From positions 8,742,001 to 8,806,000 of the forward strand of contig JAPTOF010000017.1 of assembly GCA_028554755.1 (NCBI GenBank): a DNA stretch of 64,000 nucleotides. The letters run 5' to 3'. Below the pieces are notes generated by a model that was not told the DNA's origin, searched no databases, and worked only from the letters and a program-made list of their open reading frames with translations. Of this stretch, positions 1 through 9,857 are shown one piece after another. The position numbers were made by a program, and so were the translations under genes. The stretch comes from Cordia subcordata (Eukaryota; Streptophyta; Magnoliopsida; Boraginales; Cordiaceae). Position 1 is the first letter of the stretch, and every line of letters begins with the position of its first letter.

Positions 1-278
1 TTGTTAAGATCAGGGCCCGATTGAGCAGTTGAGGGGCATTCAGACCCTGGCTTCCTCTGTGCCTCAAACTCTAATTTTTGCTGCGCAGACCCAAATTTTG
101 ATGCAGATCTCAAACCAATTGCCTTACTACGACCCTGAACAAATCCAAAAGCACAAATCAGTCCATCAGTCCACAACTCACCGCCAGGCACATCTCTGGA
201 TAACTGATGCTTATGATTTTCCATCTTCTTCTTGTCATTGTTCATTGAAGCAGGATTATCATCACCTGGACCACTCAT
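1..278 (-). CDS. 5' exon of an edge-truncated gene (HAPLESS8-like N-terminus?)
   Basis: An open frame of 92 complete codons starts at the ATG on 278-276 and runs off the window without a stop or an obvious splice donor. An in-frame TGA lies six codons upstream of the ATG, so this is the first available start. The peptide begins MSGPGDDNPASMNN and contains a lysine-rich stretch, then DVPGGELWTDGLICAF near residues 30-45, then a basic segment. The GELWTDGLICAF block reminds me of the N-terminus of a plant family that includes Arabidopsis HAPLESS 8; this is from memory and unverified. No catalytic motif is present in this part, so no function is assigned. The rest of the gene lies beyond position 1. 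Confidence 0.5.
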   Translation of the reverse strand, partial: MSGPGDDNPASMNNDKKKMENHKHQLSRDVPGGELWTDGLICAFGFVQGRSKAIGLRSASKFGSAQQKLEFEAQRKPGSECPSTAQSGPDLN

Positions 279-501
279 TTCTCTTGTAACATATCAGGAA
301 GCTCAAAATGGGTAACATATAACACAAAAAAAGATATATTCATCTAGCCATAACCTATCATTCTATCAAAGTAACAGAATTCTCATGCCAATAGTAAAAG
401 AACATGTGCATATCCTCATACTCAAAAATTCTCATGCATGAAGACATTTCTATCCATAAATGGCACATGTCTTGGGACATTTCATTTCAAGCTCAACGGC
501 C

Positions 502-622
502 AAGATTGTGTTTTTTCTTTTTTTTTAGCAACCCTTTCCCGTGAGATTTGAACCCAAGAACCAGTACCTAAGTAGACGTAGCATCAACTTGAGCTACCCC
601 TACTCCCACTACTAAGATTTTG
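502..622 (-). mobile_element. tRNA-related SINE with target-site duplication
   Basis: Read on the minus strand, 613-511 has a tRNA-like head with an A box (GTAGCTCAAGTTGATGC) and a B box (GGGTTCAAATCTC), followed directly by an A-rich tail. It is flanked by near-identical 9-bp direct repeats, AAGATTGTG at 502-510 and AAGATTTTG at 614-622. The head-plus-A-tail layout with a target duplication is that of a short retroposed SINE and not a functional tRNA gene. Confidence 0.72.
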
Positions 623-725
623 CTTGTGTGAAATATTATTCATTTTTTAATTAGAATTACAATAAATGAAGAGGTAAACACAGAAATGAAGAATTCATAA
701 AACAAAGCTGCAAAAATTGGGGTAA

Positions 726-853
726 AAAAAGAAATTAATAAGAAAGTATACAAACATTATAGAAAGCAAAAAGAACTTACTAGTAGATATAAAAAGAAAT
801 TAATAAGAAAGTATACAAACATTGTAAAAAGCAAAAAGAACTTACTAGTAGAT
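726..853. repeat. Tandem duplication, 65-bp unit x2
   Basis: Two adjacent copies of a 65-bp AT-rich unit, each containing GAAATTAATAAGAAAGTATA and ending in CTTACTAGTAGAT, differ at only a few bases. It lies in the upstream region of the edge gene. Confidence 0.85.
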
Positions 854-1675
854 TTATAAAGTTGCAGATGGAATATAGCAATTTCAACAAGAATCTTCAC
901 AATCTTGATATCTTATTAGATCAAAAGACTAATCTGTTTCAGAATATGATTGCGAGAAAAAGAAAACATGTGGGTTGGATAGTGTGATGTGACAGTTGGG
1001 TGAGTATCGATTATAACCGCAATTAACTGGATTGAAATTTTTGAACTTTTATTAAAATTGAACCGTATTATATTAATAATTGAAAATTGTTAATTGAATT
1101 TATTTATTTATTTATTTTTAATTATTAATTAAAATAATCAAAATTTAAAAGTTCGTACATTATTCAAAATTAACCGAATTTTTATGTGTTTAGCTGTTGG
1201 GATTGAGCCAAGAAAAAGTTATTTGAAGTCATCTTTTGAACCGTGTCGTGCTATTTTTTTTTTTTATTTTTAACTTTAAGCAATTATGTGTATGGATAGA
1301 TATTTTAATATTATAAAATAAGTATTTATATATTTTATTAAGTAGTTTAAAATAATTGTTAAGCACATAAAATTGAATTTTAGTAAAATAAAATTCAAAA
1401 CAATAATTTAACTATTTTAAAAGAAATATTGTAAAATTTTATAACTTAGTTCATGACAAATACAAAATGTAAGTATATAGATTAATAAATATAGTATATA
1501 ACGATAAAGATAAAATAAAAGGGTAAAAATAATTTAGAAATAAAAAATAGGTAAGGATAAAATTAGTAAATGTGTTAGTCAAATTTGATTTTTTAAAAGT
1601 ATTTAAATCGTTAAAAAGCAACACTTAAGATGAAGTTTCTCTCTTTCTATATTGGCTTAAAAGTAAATTAGTGAT
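854..1675. other. AT-rich intergenic sequence without recognised gene
   Basis: AT-rich, with many short A and T runs and stop codons in all frames. No coding exon, RNA gene or element with recognisable ends was found. It may include promoter sequence of the minus-strand edge gene. Confidence 0.5.
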
Positions 1676-1977
1676 GTTTATGCATCAGGAAATTTGGATA
1701 GAAATTAAAATCTGTGGACAATATGAGAAAATTCTGTAGCTTCACAAGAAAATGATTTTTGCACTTTTTATAATCTAGAGTATTTTAATTAACAATTTAA
1801 TTTTAAAAATAAGTTAAATGGCACCATTTATGCATGAAAAGCGGATTCGCGGATTCGACAATTCCCGCCCTAAACTTAACGGCCAGGGCCCAGGTCTAAA
1901 GCCCAAATATGTTTTTGAGTCCAAAGGCCCAAAGCCTATGTCAAATTCTCCTAATCTAACTAGATTCGGTTTCTTTT

Positions 1978-2184
1978 GGGACTTGTAGGGATTGGTTTTT
2001 TATAAAACCGTTTTTCTATAATGTTTAAAAGAATTTTTTTTTAAGAAGTTGAAAGATTTAACTTCTAAGAAAATCTAAATTTCAGCACTTTTTCAAGATT
2101 CCATCTAAGCATTTTTTGCATAAAAATGTAACTTTTAGGGGAAAAAAGTGTTTTTTTACTGAAAAAACCAATCCAATCCGGCCC
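1978..2184. mobile_element. Tourist-like MITE copy A1
   Basis: A short element with degenerate terminal inverted repeats related to GGGCTTGTTTGGATTG, an AT-rich body and no coding capacity. It occupies the same place in the AHL duplication as copy A4 at 16195-16410, so it was inserted before the duplication. Confidence 0.6.
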
Positions 2185-2852
2185 TTAATCTATTTTCTTA
2201 ATCTTACAATTTTCTACTAAACCAGTGGTCATTTGGGTGTGACATACAAGTAGACTTAACACGTAAATGGCACTCATTTATATTAGTGGACTGAATAACC
2301 GTATAGAATTCCCTCAAATGTAGGATCGTGGATGCCAATTTTCTTTTTTTTTTTTTTTCAGCCATTATATTCCTTTTTCTTGTATCTTCAGTTGACCTTC
2401 ATAGCTGAGCAAAGTCAGATTGTTATTGATTCAAAAGCTCTTAATTATTAGTAACAGTAGATGCTGGATAATATTAAGTATTTCCAGAACTGCATGCAGA
2501 TCATACATCTTGCTAAAATTAAACAAAGCAAGGAAGAGAGTGCAAATAATCACTGTTTAAGAATTAAACAATTTTTTTAAATCAGGTTAGTGCCAATCAT
2601 AAAGGATCAGATGTGTAATTGAAAACCCAAAGCTTCAATGGTGTCAATCATATATATGCTTCAATGGGCAAGATTACAAATTTTCTAAAAATAAATAAAT
2701 GAGTCATATATGGATGAGAAATTCATAGATACCATCACATTCTCTAGGAAATTGATAGTATAAGGTTCTAAATTATCTAGGACTTTGATGAGAGAGGAAA
2801 CTGGGTGGCTTTGTCACATTCATATGACCGATCTCCTTTAGCGGGATAAGAC

Positions 2853-3179
2853 TTAATTTGGTTTAGTTTGATTCCATAAACTCCTTCCGAGAACCCAAGA
2901 ATAGATCTCACTGGGTAACACACCGTTGGTAAGCAGATTCTGTAGCCAGCTGTAAATGTCCAAGACATCAACAGGGTGGCGCTGCCGATTGTTTTTGCAC
3001 TGCTGGCTCTGAGCTGCAGAGGCAATATTTTCATCATCTAATGGCAAGAGATCAAATGTAGCATTCATGAAAGTTGCAGCCATGATCACCACAGGGCCTG
3101 AAGCAATGAGCGAGCCAACCACACTCCCTCCCACTACCTGCCCCTGAGCGCCTGCCAAGTAGATCATGAGGCCTGTCAC
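2853..3179 (-). pseudogene. Truncated AHL (AT-hook/PPC) gene copy, C-terminal part only
   Basis: The minus-strand frame matches the last ~110 residues of the intact AHL at 17116-17922: [16 protein letters not shown], then [20 protein letters not shown], then the same C-terminal tail ending NQTKPN. The AT-hook and the first half of the PPC domain are missing; homology ends at 3179. The frame is still open for about 100 codons and its single indel is codon-sized. The only in-frame Met lies in unrelated upstream sequence (about 3191). Without the AT-hook it could not bind DNA in the usual way, though a PPC fragment could in principle still interact with other AHL proteins. I call it a pseudogene fragment. 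Confidence 0.85.
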
Positions 3180-3194
3180 GAGGATTATCAAAAA

Positions 3195-3425
3195 TCAAAA
3201 CCATAAACCTGTTATGAATAAGCTTGCTAATAAAATTCCTGCCCTCTTCCTTACTTCCTCCAAAAATGCATCATTAAAAGCGTAGCAATGAGCCAAAATT
3301 AGACTTTGTTCAAGTGAAATTCCTAGTTCAAGAACTTGAAGAACAATCTGAACAGATAAAACCAATGCAGTTTTATGATTGTTACGACTCTCCTGAACAA
3401 GTCTTGGTATTAATCTATAGCACAT
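3195..3425 (-). other. Open frame between AHL and BRO1 fragments, origin unknown
   Basis: A 76-codon minus-strand frame includes the stretches LVQESRNNHKTALVLSVQ and SLEQSLILAHCYAFNDAF, which look more protein-like than random AT-rich translation. Splice-like AG and GT sites occur near its ends. It lies between the BRO1-like exons and the AHL fragment, on the same strand. I do not recognise the family; it may be another exon remnant of a captured gene. Confidence 0.25.
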
Positions 3426-3529
3426 GCATAAATGGTAAGAAAAGTTTTCTCAAGTGAGGAGGAAGCTAACTGCAAGCATTATATCGATGAGACAAGCATT
3501 TATACCACAAAACGTGATGTAATATATTT

Positions 3530-4200
3530 AAGCTCATTGGTTGAAGATGCAGAATGCCAATTGATTCGTCAAGCAATTCTTGAACTCCATAACGCAGCTT
3601 TGCTAAAAGACCATCACTGTTTCCTTTTTCTTTGGCTTTCCTTGCAGTCACAGCCTAAAATACGGGGAAAACATCCACCTAGTCACCAATTCAGAAAGAG
3701 AAGAGAAAATGACTGATTTACAATGTAACAGACAAGATAAGTGGACAGTAAACTAGATGGTTAACTTATTGAAAAATAAATGATTGTTTCTGTAACAAGA
3801 AAGGAAGATGAATCTAATACAACAATCCTGCAAGGCACTACAAGAGTTGTCGGACATTAACCTGTGCTTCCGCCAAGTAAATGAGGCTCATTATAGAAGA
3901 CACACGACATGAAGCTTCTGGTGGCCTTTCCAGTGGCAAATATGGCTGCGAAGCAGGAAGAACATCATGCACTAGATAATGATAAACTCCAGCAGCTTTT
4001 CTGAAAAAGGTGGCAGATTGAACCAAATCTGCTACAAATCATGGGAAACAATTTAGGAGCTTTATTATATAACAAGTGTAAACAAGGAATCGGACCTGTA
4101 GAAAGGAGTTGTAGAGCCCTTTCACGAAGGATCACCCTGTAAAGGAATAGGATCATTCCAAGTTCAAATCGCAAATCATTTACTTGATAGAACTTTGAAC
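3530..4200 (-). pseudogene. Fragment of a BRO1-like-domain gene (three exons with introns)
   Basis: Three consecutive exons with conserved GT-AG junctions read as one protein. Exon a, 4200-4096, contains SKFYQVNDLRFELGMILFLY and ILRERALQLLST. Exon b, 4028-3862, contains DLVQSATFFRKAAGVYHYLV, LERPPEASCRVSSIMSLIYL and ends AEAQ. Exon c starts at 3654 with AVTARKAKEKG and LLAKLRYGVQELLDESI. The order and wording match plant BRO1-like domain proteins (ESCRT-associated Alix/Bro1 homologues of the At1g17940/At1g73390 type, from memory). Splice phases fit (exon a ends in phase 1, exon b in phase 0). Upstream and downstream parts of a normal ~400-residue protein are missing, and after LLDESIGILH the sequence stops resembling the family. 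It is therefore a fragment with introns, copied at the DNA level. Confidence 0.7.
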
Positions 4201-4535
4201 CTTTACAATAAAACAATACACAACAAATATTAATGGTGCTGATTAAGGCCTTCATTGGCAGTTTTCAACCATCATTAGTACCAACTATGACGTTTCACAA
4301 AAACGCCACACATCTGTCACTAGGGCCAGTGTCACAAAAGGTGATTTTAACGGTTTATAAGACCGCAGGAAAATGAAGGATTACGGCAGTTTAATGAACT
4401 GCCATTGATGCTAAGGATTTAACTGCATAAAGAACCGCCACTAATGCTTACAACACTGCTGCAAATTTCCGCGTTTATTACTGCCGTTGGAGAATTCCCA
4501 ATTGGCCTGCGGCATTTACTTAACCGCTAGAAATT

Positions 4536-7500
4536 CTATACCCTTTTTATTTTATTTTTTTTTTTGGGCCATGAAATCCAGATTCCAGCATAATTTCAGC
4601 TAAACGTGGATTAAATTCATCATAATTTTCAGCTAAACATGGACTTAATTCATTGTACTGACTACTAAGTACTATAGAATCACCTCTCAAATATATTACA
4701 CCAGACCCCTTCATCGCATAGTAAAATCTCGGAACTACAAATACGAACCATCGACCAAATACAACATAGACCTGCAAACCATTAGCACAAAGGAACTAAA
4801 CTAAAATAGCATACGAACACTTTTCCTAATTAAAGAGAGAAAATATCCACGCTAATAATTCTTCAGTCCTAATCCATGCCGTCTAACAATTTTAGCTTGA
4901 GCTACCTTTGCAATCCGTCCTCAATGTGCTACTGACCAGCAAAAGAGAAATTGTCATGGCTCCTGCAAACACATAGGCAAAGAAAAACTAAATCTAATTC
5001 ACTCAGTCCCTGCATAACTAATCTCTCAGTTAACTCTTGCGGCTCCCCAAAATATACCATCACAAACCAATTAAAAAAATTGACAATTTTTAAAGTGTAC
5101 CGACATCATTCTCTCACAAAATAATAACTAACTGATTGCTTATAAACTTAATAGTGATATGGAGCAACTCTTTCCAACCACATTGAACAACTCAGGAATT
5201 CTTTTTAGTAGCCTTTTACCATATCGTCAACATTATATCTCACCCCACAACCAGCAAGACTAATGTGATGCATTGAGAACAAAATAGTCTCACATCCATT
5301 CAGATTTTCTCTTCAGGTTCCATGAAAAGAAATTAGCCACCATATGGTGCACATAGCTCTCTTCAATTTCCAGTCTTAGCTTATTAACAACATACTTGAT
5401 AACCAATTGAATTGTCATCCTTCATCCCCAAACAACATTAATCATACATAATGCAAAAATCATTAAAGTTTGATCCTTTCTCCCCACAAAAAAGGAGAAT
5501 AATAGAATAAATTACTTGATTCAAAGATAGCTCTCAAGTATATGAGGCAAAAATGGCTCTTTATTCCTGCAACAAAGGAGATAAGATTTATCATATATAG
5601 TGCGGTCATGAAAAAAGGGAAAAAGATTAGATAGGAAGAAGAGATGACAGCGAAAAGGAGAGCAACGGCATTGCTTAATATCTAGAATCTCATACCTCTC
5701 ACTGAAATTGGAGCTTGAATTGGCAATATCTCTAGTAATTAGATAACAAGCTTCCATTGTCAAAGATGAGGTATATTGAAGCTTATACAGCAAAGTGTTG
5801 AGCTCAAATCAATAGAATCTCCGTAAACTACTCAACAAAAATTATCCAGCATTCTGTTCAATTCAAATCAAGAAAACCTCCATAAACTATTTGACAAAAT
5901 CATGCACCCAAGGAACTACTAAATCTCCAATAAGACTCATGGAACTGAAATCAAGAGTTCCTATATTTCTACATTGATAAATGACCTCATGCAGTTTGAA
6001 AATCAAACTTAAAACCAGTGACTCCTTGCTAAAACCAATTTTAATGAAGAAAATAAAAGCATGATAGAACAGGAGTAGAATTGAGAAAGCATAAGATGGA
6101 CATAAATACAAAAGGGTTCTCAATAATGTCAGAAGGACTAACCTCCATTTGAATCAACCAATTGTTGATTCCAGTGCCATATCCCCTATCTCCTCTGCAT
6201 AGAACAAGGAGACGAGGACAAATTATTTCTGACAAATGATTGACATCCCACCCTGTTTTATGATTAAAGCAGCAACTAATAATTCTAACAATATCAAGAG
6301 AAGGATCAGTCTTAAGTTTATAATTTCTAGGCTCTATGATGAATTGAAATAGGACAAGGCTACCAAGTTAACAGCTTTTACAATCGTCTTTCTGGTTAGA
6401 GTGTCTTGCTCAACAGATAAAACAACAAATTAAGATGACATAGTTAATAGATTTAACATTTGGTAAAACATAATCTAACTTACCAAGTATCACATTATAT
6501 CCTTTTGTATTGGGAACAACTCGTAATAAGGTAGTAGGAAAAAAAAGATAAACAAGAAAAGACAACAAATAACAAAAAAAAATCCCCATTTGCATAAAGA
6601 AGAAATACCAAGATTTTGGACTTGATGATACCATCAAAAAGGGATAAAGATTATTTCATGTGTTTCCTGAGTGCATTCCAACATATAGCCTGGCTTTGGA
6701 AAATACACAAATAAGCGAATGTAGACGTAAGTTCAACTTGAGACTTAAATGATTAAAGACATTATGCTTTTCTTACCTTTCCATCGTCAGGTAACATTCT
6801 TTCACCAACTTCCTCAAAGATATTAAAACTAGAAAGTACACCAAAAGAAAAGACTACCATGAGCCCAATTCTCAAATTGTACAATGTTGATTTTGGAAGA
6901 AGATCAGCCGGTCTAACAAAAAAGTGAAGCTACTACATTCCACCCCATAATAACTTTGATGAATTGCTATGTGCTCTATAGGTGCAACAGAATTTGATTA
7001 ACAAAACTGGAAGTTTTTGTCAAGCAGTAATTTGACATCTAAAAATGCACATGAAGTCTTCATTTTTCTTCGTTTAAATCAGGATGTCTTCAACTGTTTA
7101 GTTCAGGGTATCTTAAATATTCCTGGATTTTCAGGTAAAAGCTAAAAGCAACACTACTACTAAAAAATCCTAGAAATTGAGTAGCCATTCACAATCAGGA
7201 ACTCAAATATTGAGCAATTCAAGCATATAGAACACGTTTTTCTCTAAAATCTGAAGAGAACCTGCTAAAATCCAGCTATCTCAATACTAGAGAGTGACGT
7301 CCAAAAACAAACCTGCTACACATGCTAACAACTTGCTATGTACTACATTGAAGCATTACTTTAATTGAAGCACAATCCTCAAACTACATACAAATAAAAG
7401 TTTTTGTCCCACTTCTAAGCAAAACAAATAGAAGCAATCGTGTAGCTCTGCAGACTCATCAATCAATCTATAGATGTTGCAAAGCATACTATATACCTGG

Positions 7501-7940
7501 CCCTGTCTTTTCTCCATCCCCCAAAGATGGAACACTGATGTACTACCTTTAGCAACTAAAAAGAAAAGTCATCGTCTAGGGGTCAAGAAGACTTCCAACG
7601 GCCTTAATCTAAGCAATTGTTGCACACCTGACATTACAAAAAATAATTTCAATAGAAATAGCAAAATATTCCCATGACAGGTTTACTGACTTCACTGACT
7701 GGCTTTTGCTTGGGTTTGGGTGGATCCAAGTTTATCCGAGTTTATATACAGGGGATCCAAGTTAATTATACAAAGTTCAAATATCTATAATCTAATTAAT
7801 GAAACACAATCTCACTAGTTATATATTAGATGTTACCCTTTCCAAATTAACATCACAAAATCAGAACTGGAGAGATTGAAGAGTAGGATCATAAGAGTCT
7901 GATCTGCCACTATTAGGAGAATAGAGACAAGTTCAGCTGT
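4536..7940. other. Non-coding interior of the putative CACTA-like element
   Basis: About 3.4 kb of AT-rich sequence with only short open frames of low-complexity composition. I found no transposase motif, no recognisable exon and no tandem repeat here. It may include intron sequence of the captured gene whose kinase exons follow at 7954-8520. Confidence 0.4.
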
Positions 7941-7953
7941 GAATCAATCCTGT

Positions 7954-8520
7954 GGGAAATCAATACCTCTGGCTGATCTGAAGTCTACCAAGTTCACCTT
8001 GTTCTTCCTAGGATCAAGAAGAGTGTGTGAAGGTTTCACATTGCAGTGGACAATCTTGCGATTGTGACAGTTGGTGAGGCCAGAGAGAATCTGATGCAGA
8101 AACTTTTGCACATCAAAATGGAAAAATTGTGTCATTAGCAAAGGAGGATAGGAAACTAAGGGAATCACAAAAGACAAGCTCATTATCATACAGAGAGCAG
8201 TTCAAAGAAAGTATACCATGAGAGAGAATGAAGTCCTGCGAACCAAGATAAATAAATGTCAATTTCCAACCAAAAAAGACTTTATAACTAAGCAAATGAA
8301 TCAACCATTCTTCTCATTTCAAGTGATGTAATTAAAGTCACTAAAGTTGCATAATTCAACAGCGTTTTCTCTCTGAACATAGAGAATCAAACATTTAGTT
8401 TGTGGATTCCTGGCCGTCCTCTGGTTAGCCTCCATGAATCTCTCTAGATCAGTGTCCATGTAGTCAAGAACAAGAAACAATGTTTTCTCATCATTCACCA
8501 ACTCAAGCAACCTGTTAGAC
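7954..8520 (-). pseudogene. Decayed cyclin-dependent-kinase fragment with lost catalytic residues
   Basis: Two exon-like pieces on the minus strand match the CDK kinase domain. The first (about 8512-8391) reads LLELVNDEKTLFLVLDYMDT followed by DLERFMEANQ, the hinge region before helix D. The second (about 8120-7954) reads VQKFLHQILSGLTNCHNRKI, then VHCNVKPSHTLLD and VNLVDFRSARG, matching helix E, the catalytic loop and the start of the activation segment. The catalytic loop HRDLKP has become HCNVKP, losing the proton-acceptor Asp, and DFG has become DFR. A stop follows shortly after. The ATP-binding lobe, PSTAIRE helix and C-lobe are absent. It is a dead fragment inside the CACTA-like element, probably captured with its intron. 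Confidence 0.75.
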
Positions 8521-9213
8521 CATTTACTTCATTACTCCCATACCAGACTGATAATGTAAATAATGAAAATTAAACATTCTTAAATGGTTAAACAAGATAC
8601 CAAATTCTGAAGTTTCTGTTTCTACCTATCTCAAAAAAGAAATTAAAGAAAACAAGAACAGTATGCTTTTTCAAAAGTAAATTCTACACAAAAAACAAGC
8701 ACAAATCTGCAATTCAATCAATACCAAAAAGCAAAAGCAAAGAATGTACTGGATATCTTGCAGATGACACTGACTGCATTGATAGGGCATAACTATGTGA
8801 GATAACGAAACAACAGAAAAGAAACGATACTATAATGGACAAAGATACTAAATTTCTCACCTCCACAAGTCAACTCCTGCACATACATAACTTTATAAAT
8901 CTTTTCAGATGAATTTCTTCAGTTACAAACTTTAATAACACAAAATGAATGAACTTCCAGATATTTGGAATGAAGAAATGATATGCACAGAGATGTTGAA
9001 TATCATCAATAGACACTATATATACATATATGTATATATATATGCACACAAATAAAAGACATGCACATTTATGTACACACAATACACAAAGCGTGTGGGA
9101 GGAGAAGGTGATGCTTACTGTTGATTTTAGCCGATGGTACACTTGAGATCCGTGATCTACCTTCACCCTTCCTCTGCTTGCTAGGGTTTTGAGTAAAAGA
9201 AACAAATATATAT

Positions 9214-9377
9214 ATAAAAAAATAAGATTATCTAATAAAAACCATAGATTTAAAGTAAAATCTAACAGAAAACGAAAAGAAAAATCAAAATAAATATAAA
9301 AAAGCAGATTATCTACAAAAAACCATAGATTTAAAGTAAAATCTAACAGAAAACAAAAAGAAAAATCAAAATAAATC
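9214..9377. repeat. Tandem duplication, ~82-bp unit x2
   Basis: Two adjacent copies share AGATTATCTA and ACCATAGATTTAAAGTAAAA and end in AAAAATCAAAATAAAT, with few differences. It lies inside the right half of the CACTA-like element. Confidence 0.85.
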
Positions 9378-9767
9378 TCATAGATGCGGATGGTGTCGCA
9401 GCAATGCAGAGATTGCTGGACGGCGAAGCTCGTCGCAGTGGAGATGCTTATAGTTGTCGAAGCTTTGGAGTATAAACGTTAGTGGAGAGTGCTTTGGTTA
9501 GTGTGAGTGTGTGACAATTCATTTTGATAATATCAGCTCCCAACACCTTTTCTGCGGTTTTATAAAAGGGTAACCATTTGCTGCGGTTACGACAACCGCC
9601 ATCTTTTGATCCCTACACAACTATTAGCAATAGTTCAATCAGTTTGCCGTAAAAACACGCTAGTTGCAGCAGGTACGAATTAACCGCTACAAGTGCATGT
9701 CACAAAAAGACAAATTTCTTGTAGTGCAAAGATGATGAGCTAGTTCATCTTATCTTCAGTTCTGCAA

Positions 9768-9857
9768 TCAGGCCATCCATTCTCCTCTGATCACTGATTC
9801 AACACGGTGAACCAAATTCTTCACTATAGGCAGATCCTCTTCCAACTTCTTAACATC
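9768..9857 (-). CDS. Possible terminal exon of an unidentified gene
   Basis: Just outside the CACTA right end, the minus strand has an acceptor-like TGTAG followed by an open frame of 29 codons and a stop. It reads DVKKLEEDLPIVKNLVHRVE and then SVIRGEWMA, a charged, helix-like peptide unlike the surrounding sequence. I do not recognise the protein. Candidate upstream exons around 10070-10180 (a CAG/GTAATA donor is present) do not join to it in a phase I can defend. It could be a last exon, part of a captured fragment, or chance. Confidence 0.25.
   Translation of the reverse strand, partial: DVKKLEEDLPIVKNLVHRVESVIRGEWMA

Larger units (their letters stand above)
1676..3179 (-). repeat. Segmental duplicate (copy 1) of the AHL 3' region
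   Basis: This block aligns by eye along its whole length with 15895-17445, in the same orientation and order. Shared landmarks are the segment around 1690-1790, the GGCCCAAAGCC-rich segment near 1930, a Tourist-like MITE at the same relative position, a polymorphic segment near 2230-2330 (CTCAAATGTAG) and the C-terminal AHL coding part. Small indels and many substitutions separate the copies, so the duplication is not recent. Homology stops abruptly at GTCAC (3175-3179), inside the PPC domain, and other sequence follows. Confidence 0.9.
4290..9726. mobile_element. CACTA-like DNA transposon, decayed, carrying gene fragments
   Basis: The right end, CAAATTTCTTGTAGTG, finishes at 9726; reversed it reads CACTACAAGAAATTTG, the classical terminus of plant CACTA (En/Spm) elements. 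The last ~190 bp (9540-9726) contain many GCGGT/ACCGC motifs typical of CACTA subterminal regions. A second block rich in the same motifs is at about 4290-4535, and its segment around 4345 (GTTTATAAGACCGCAGGAAAATG-like) resembles the reversed segment near 9560. I take it as the decayed left subterminal region. The exact left terminus and a 3-bp target duplication could not be found, and no transposase is visible, so the element would be non-autonomous. A CDK fragment lies inside. The right end is firm; the full extent is inference. Confidence 0.5.

Noticed and set aside
511..613. tRNA gene
   Set aside because: A and B boxes are present but the cloverleaf is imperfect, it ends in poly-A and has flanking duplications; called a SINE.
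3836..3850. CACTACAAGAG, resembling a left CACTA terminus
   Set aside because: It lies just inside a BRO1 intron, 12 bases from the exon boundary, its 3-bp left flank (AGG) does not match the right flank (CAA), and similarity to the right end stops after ten bases. Treated as probable coincidence.
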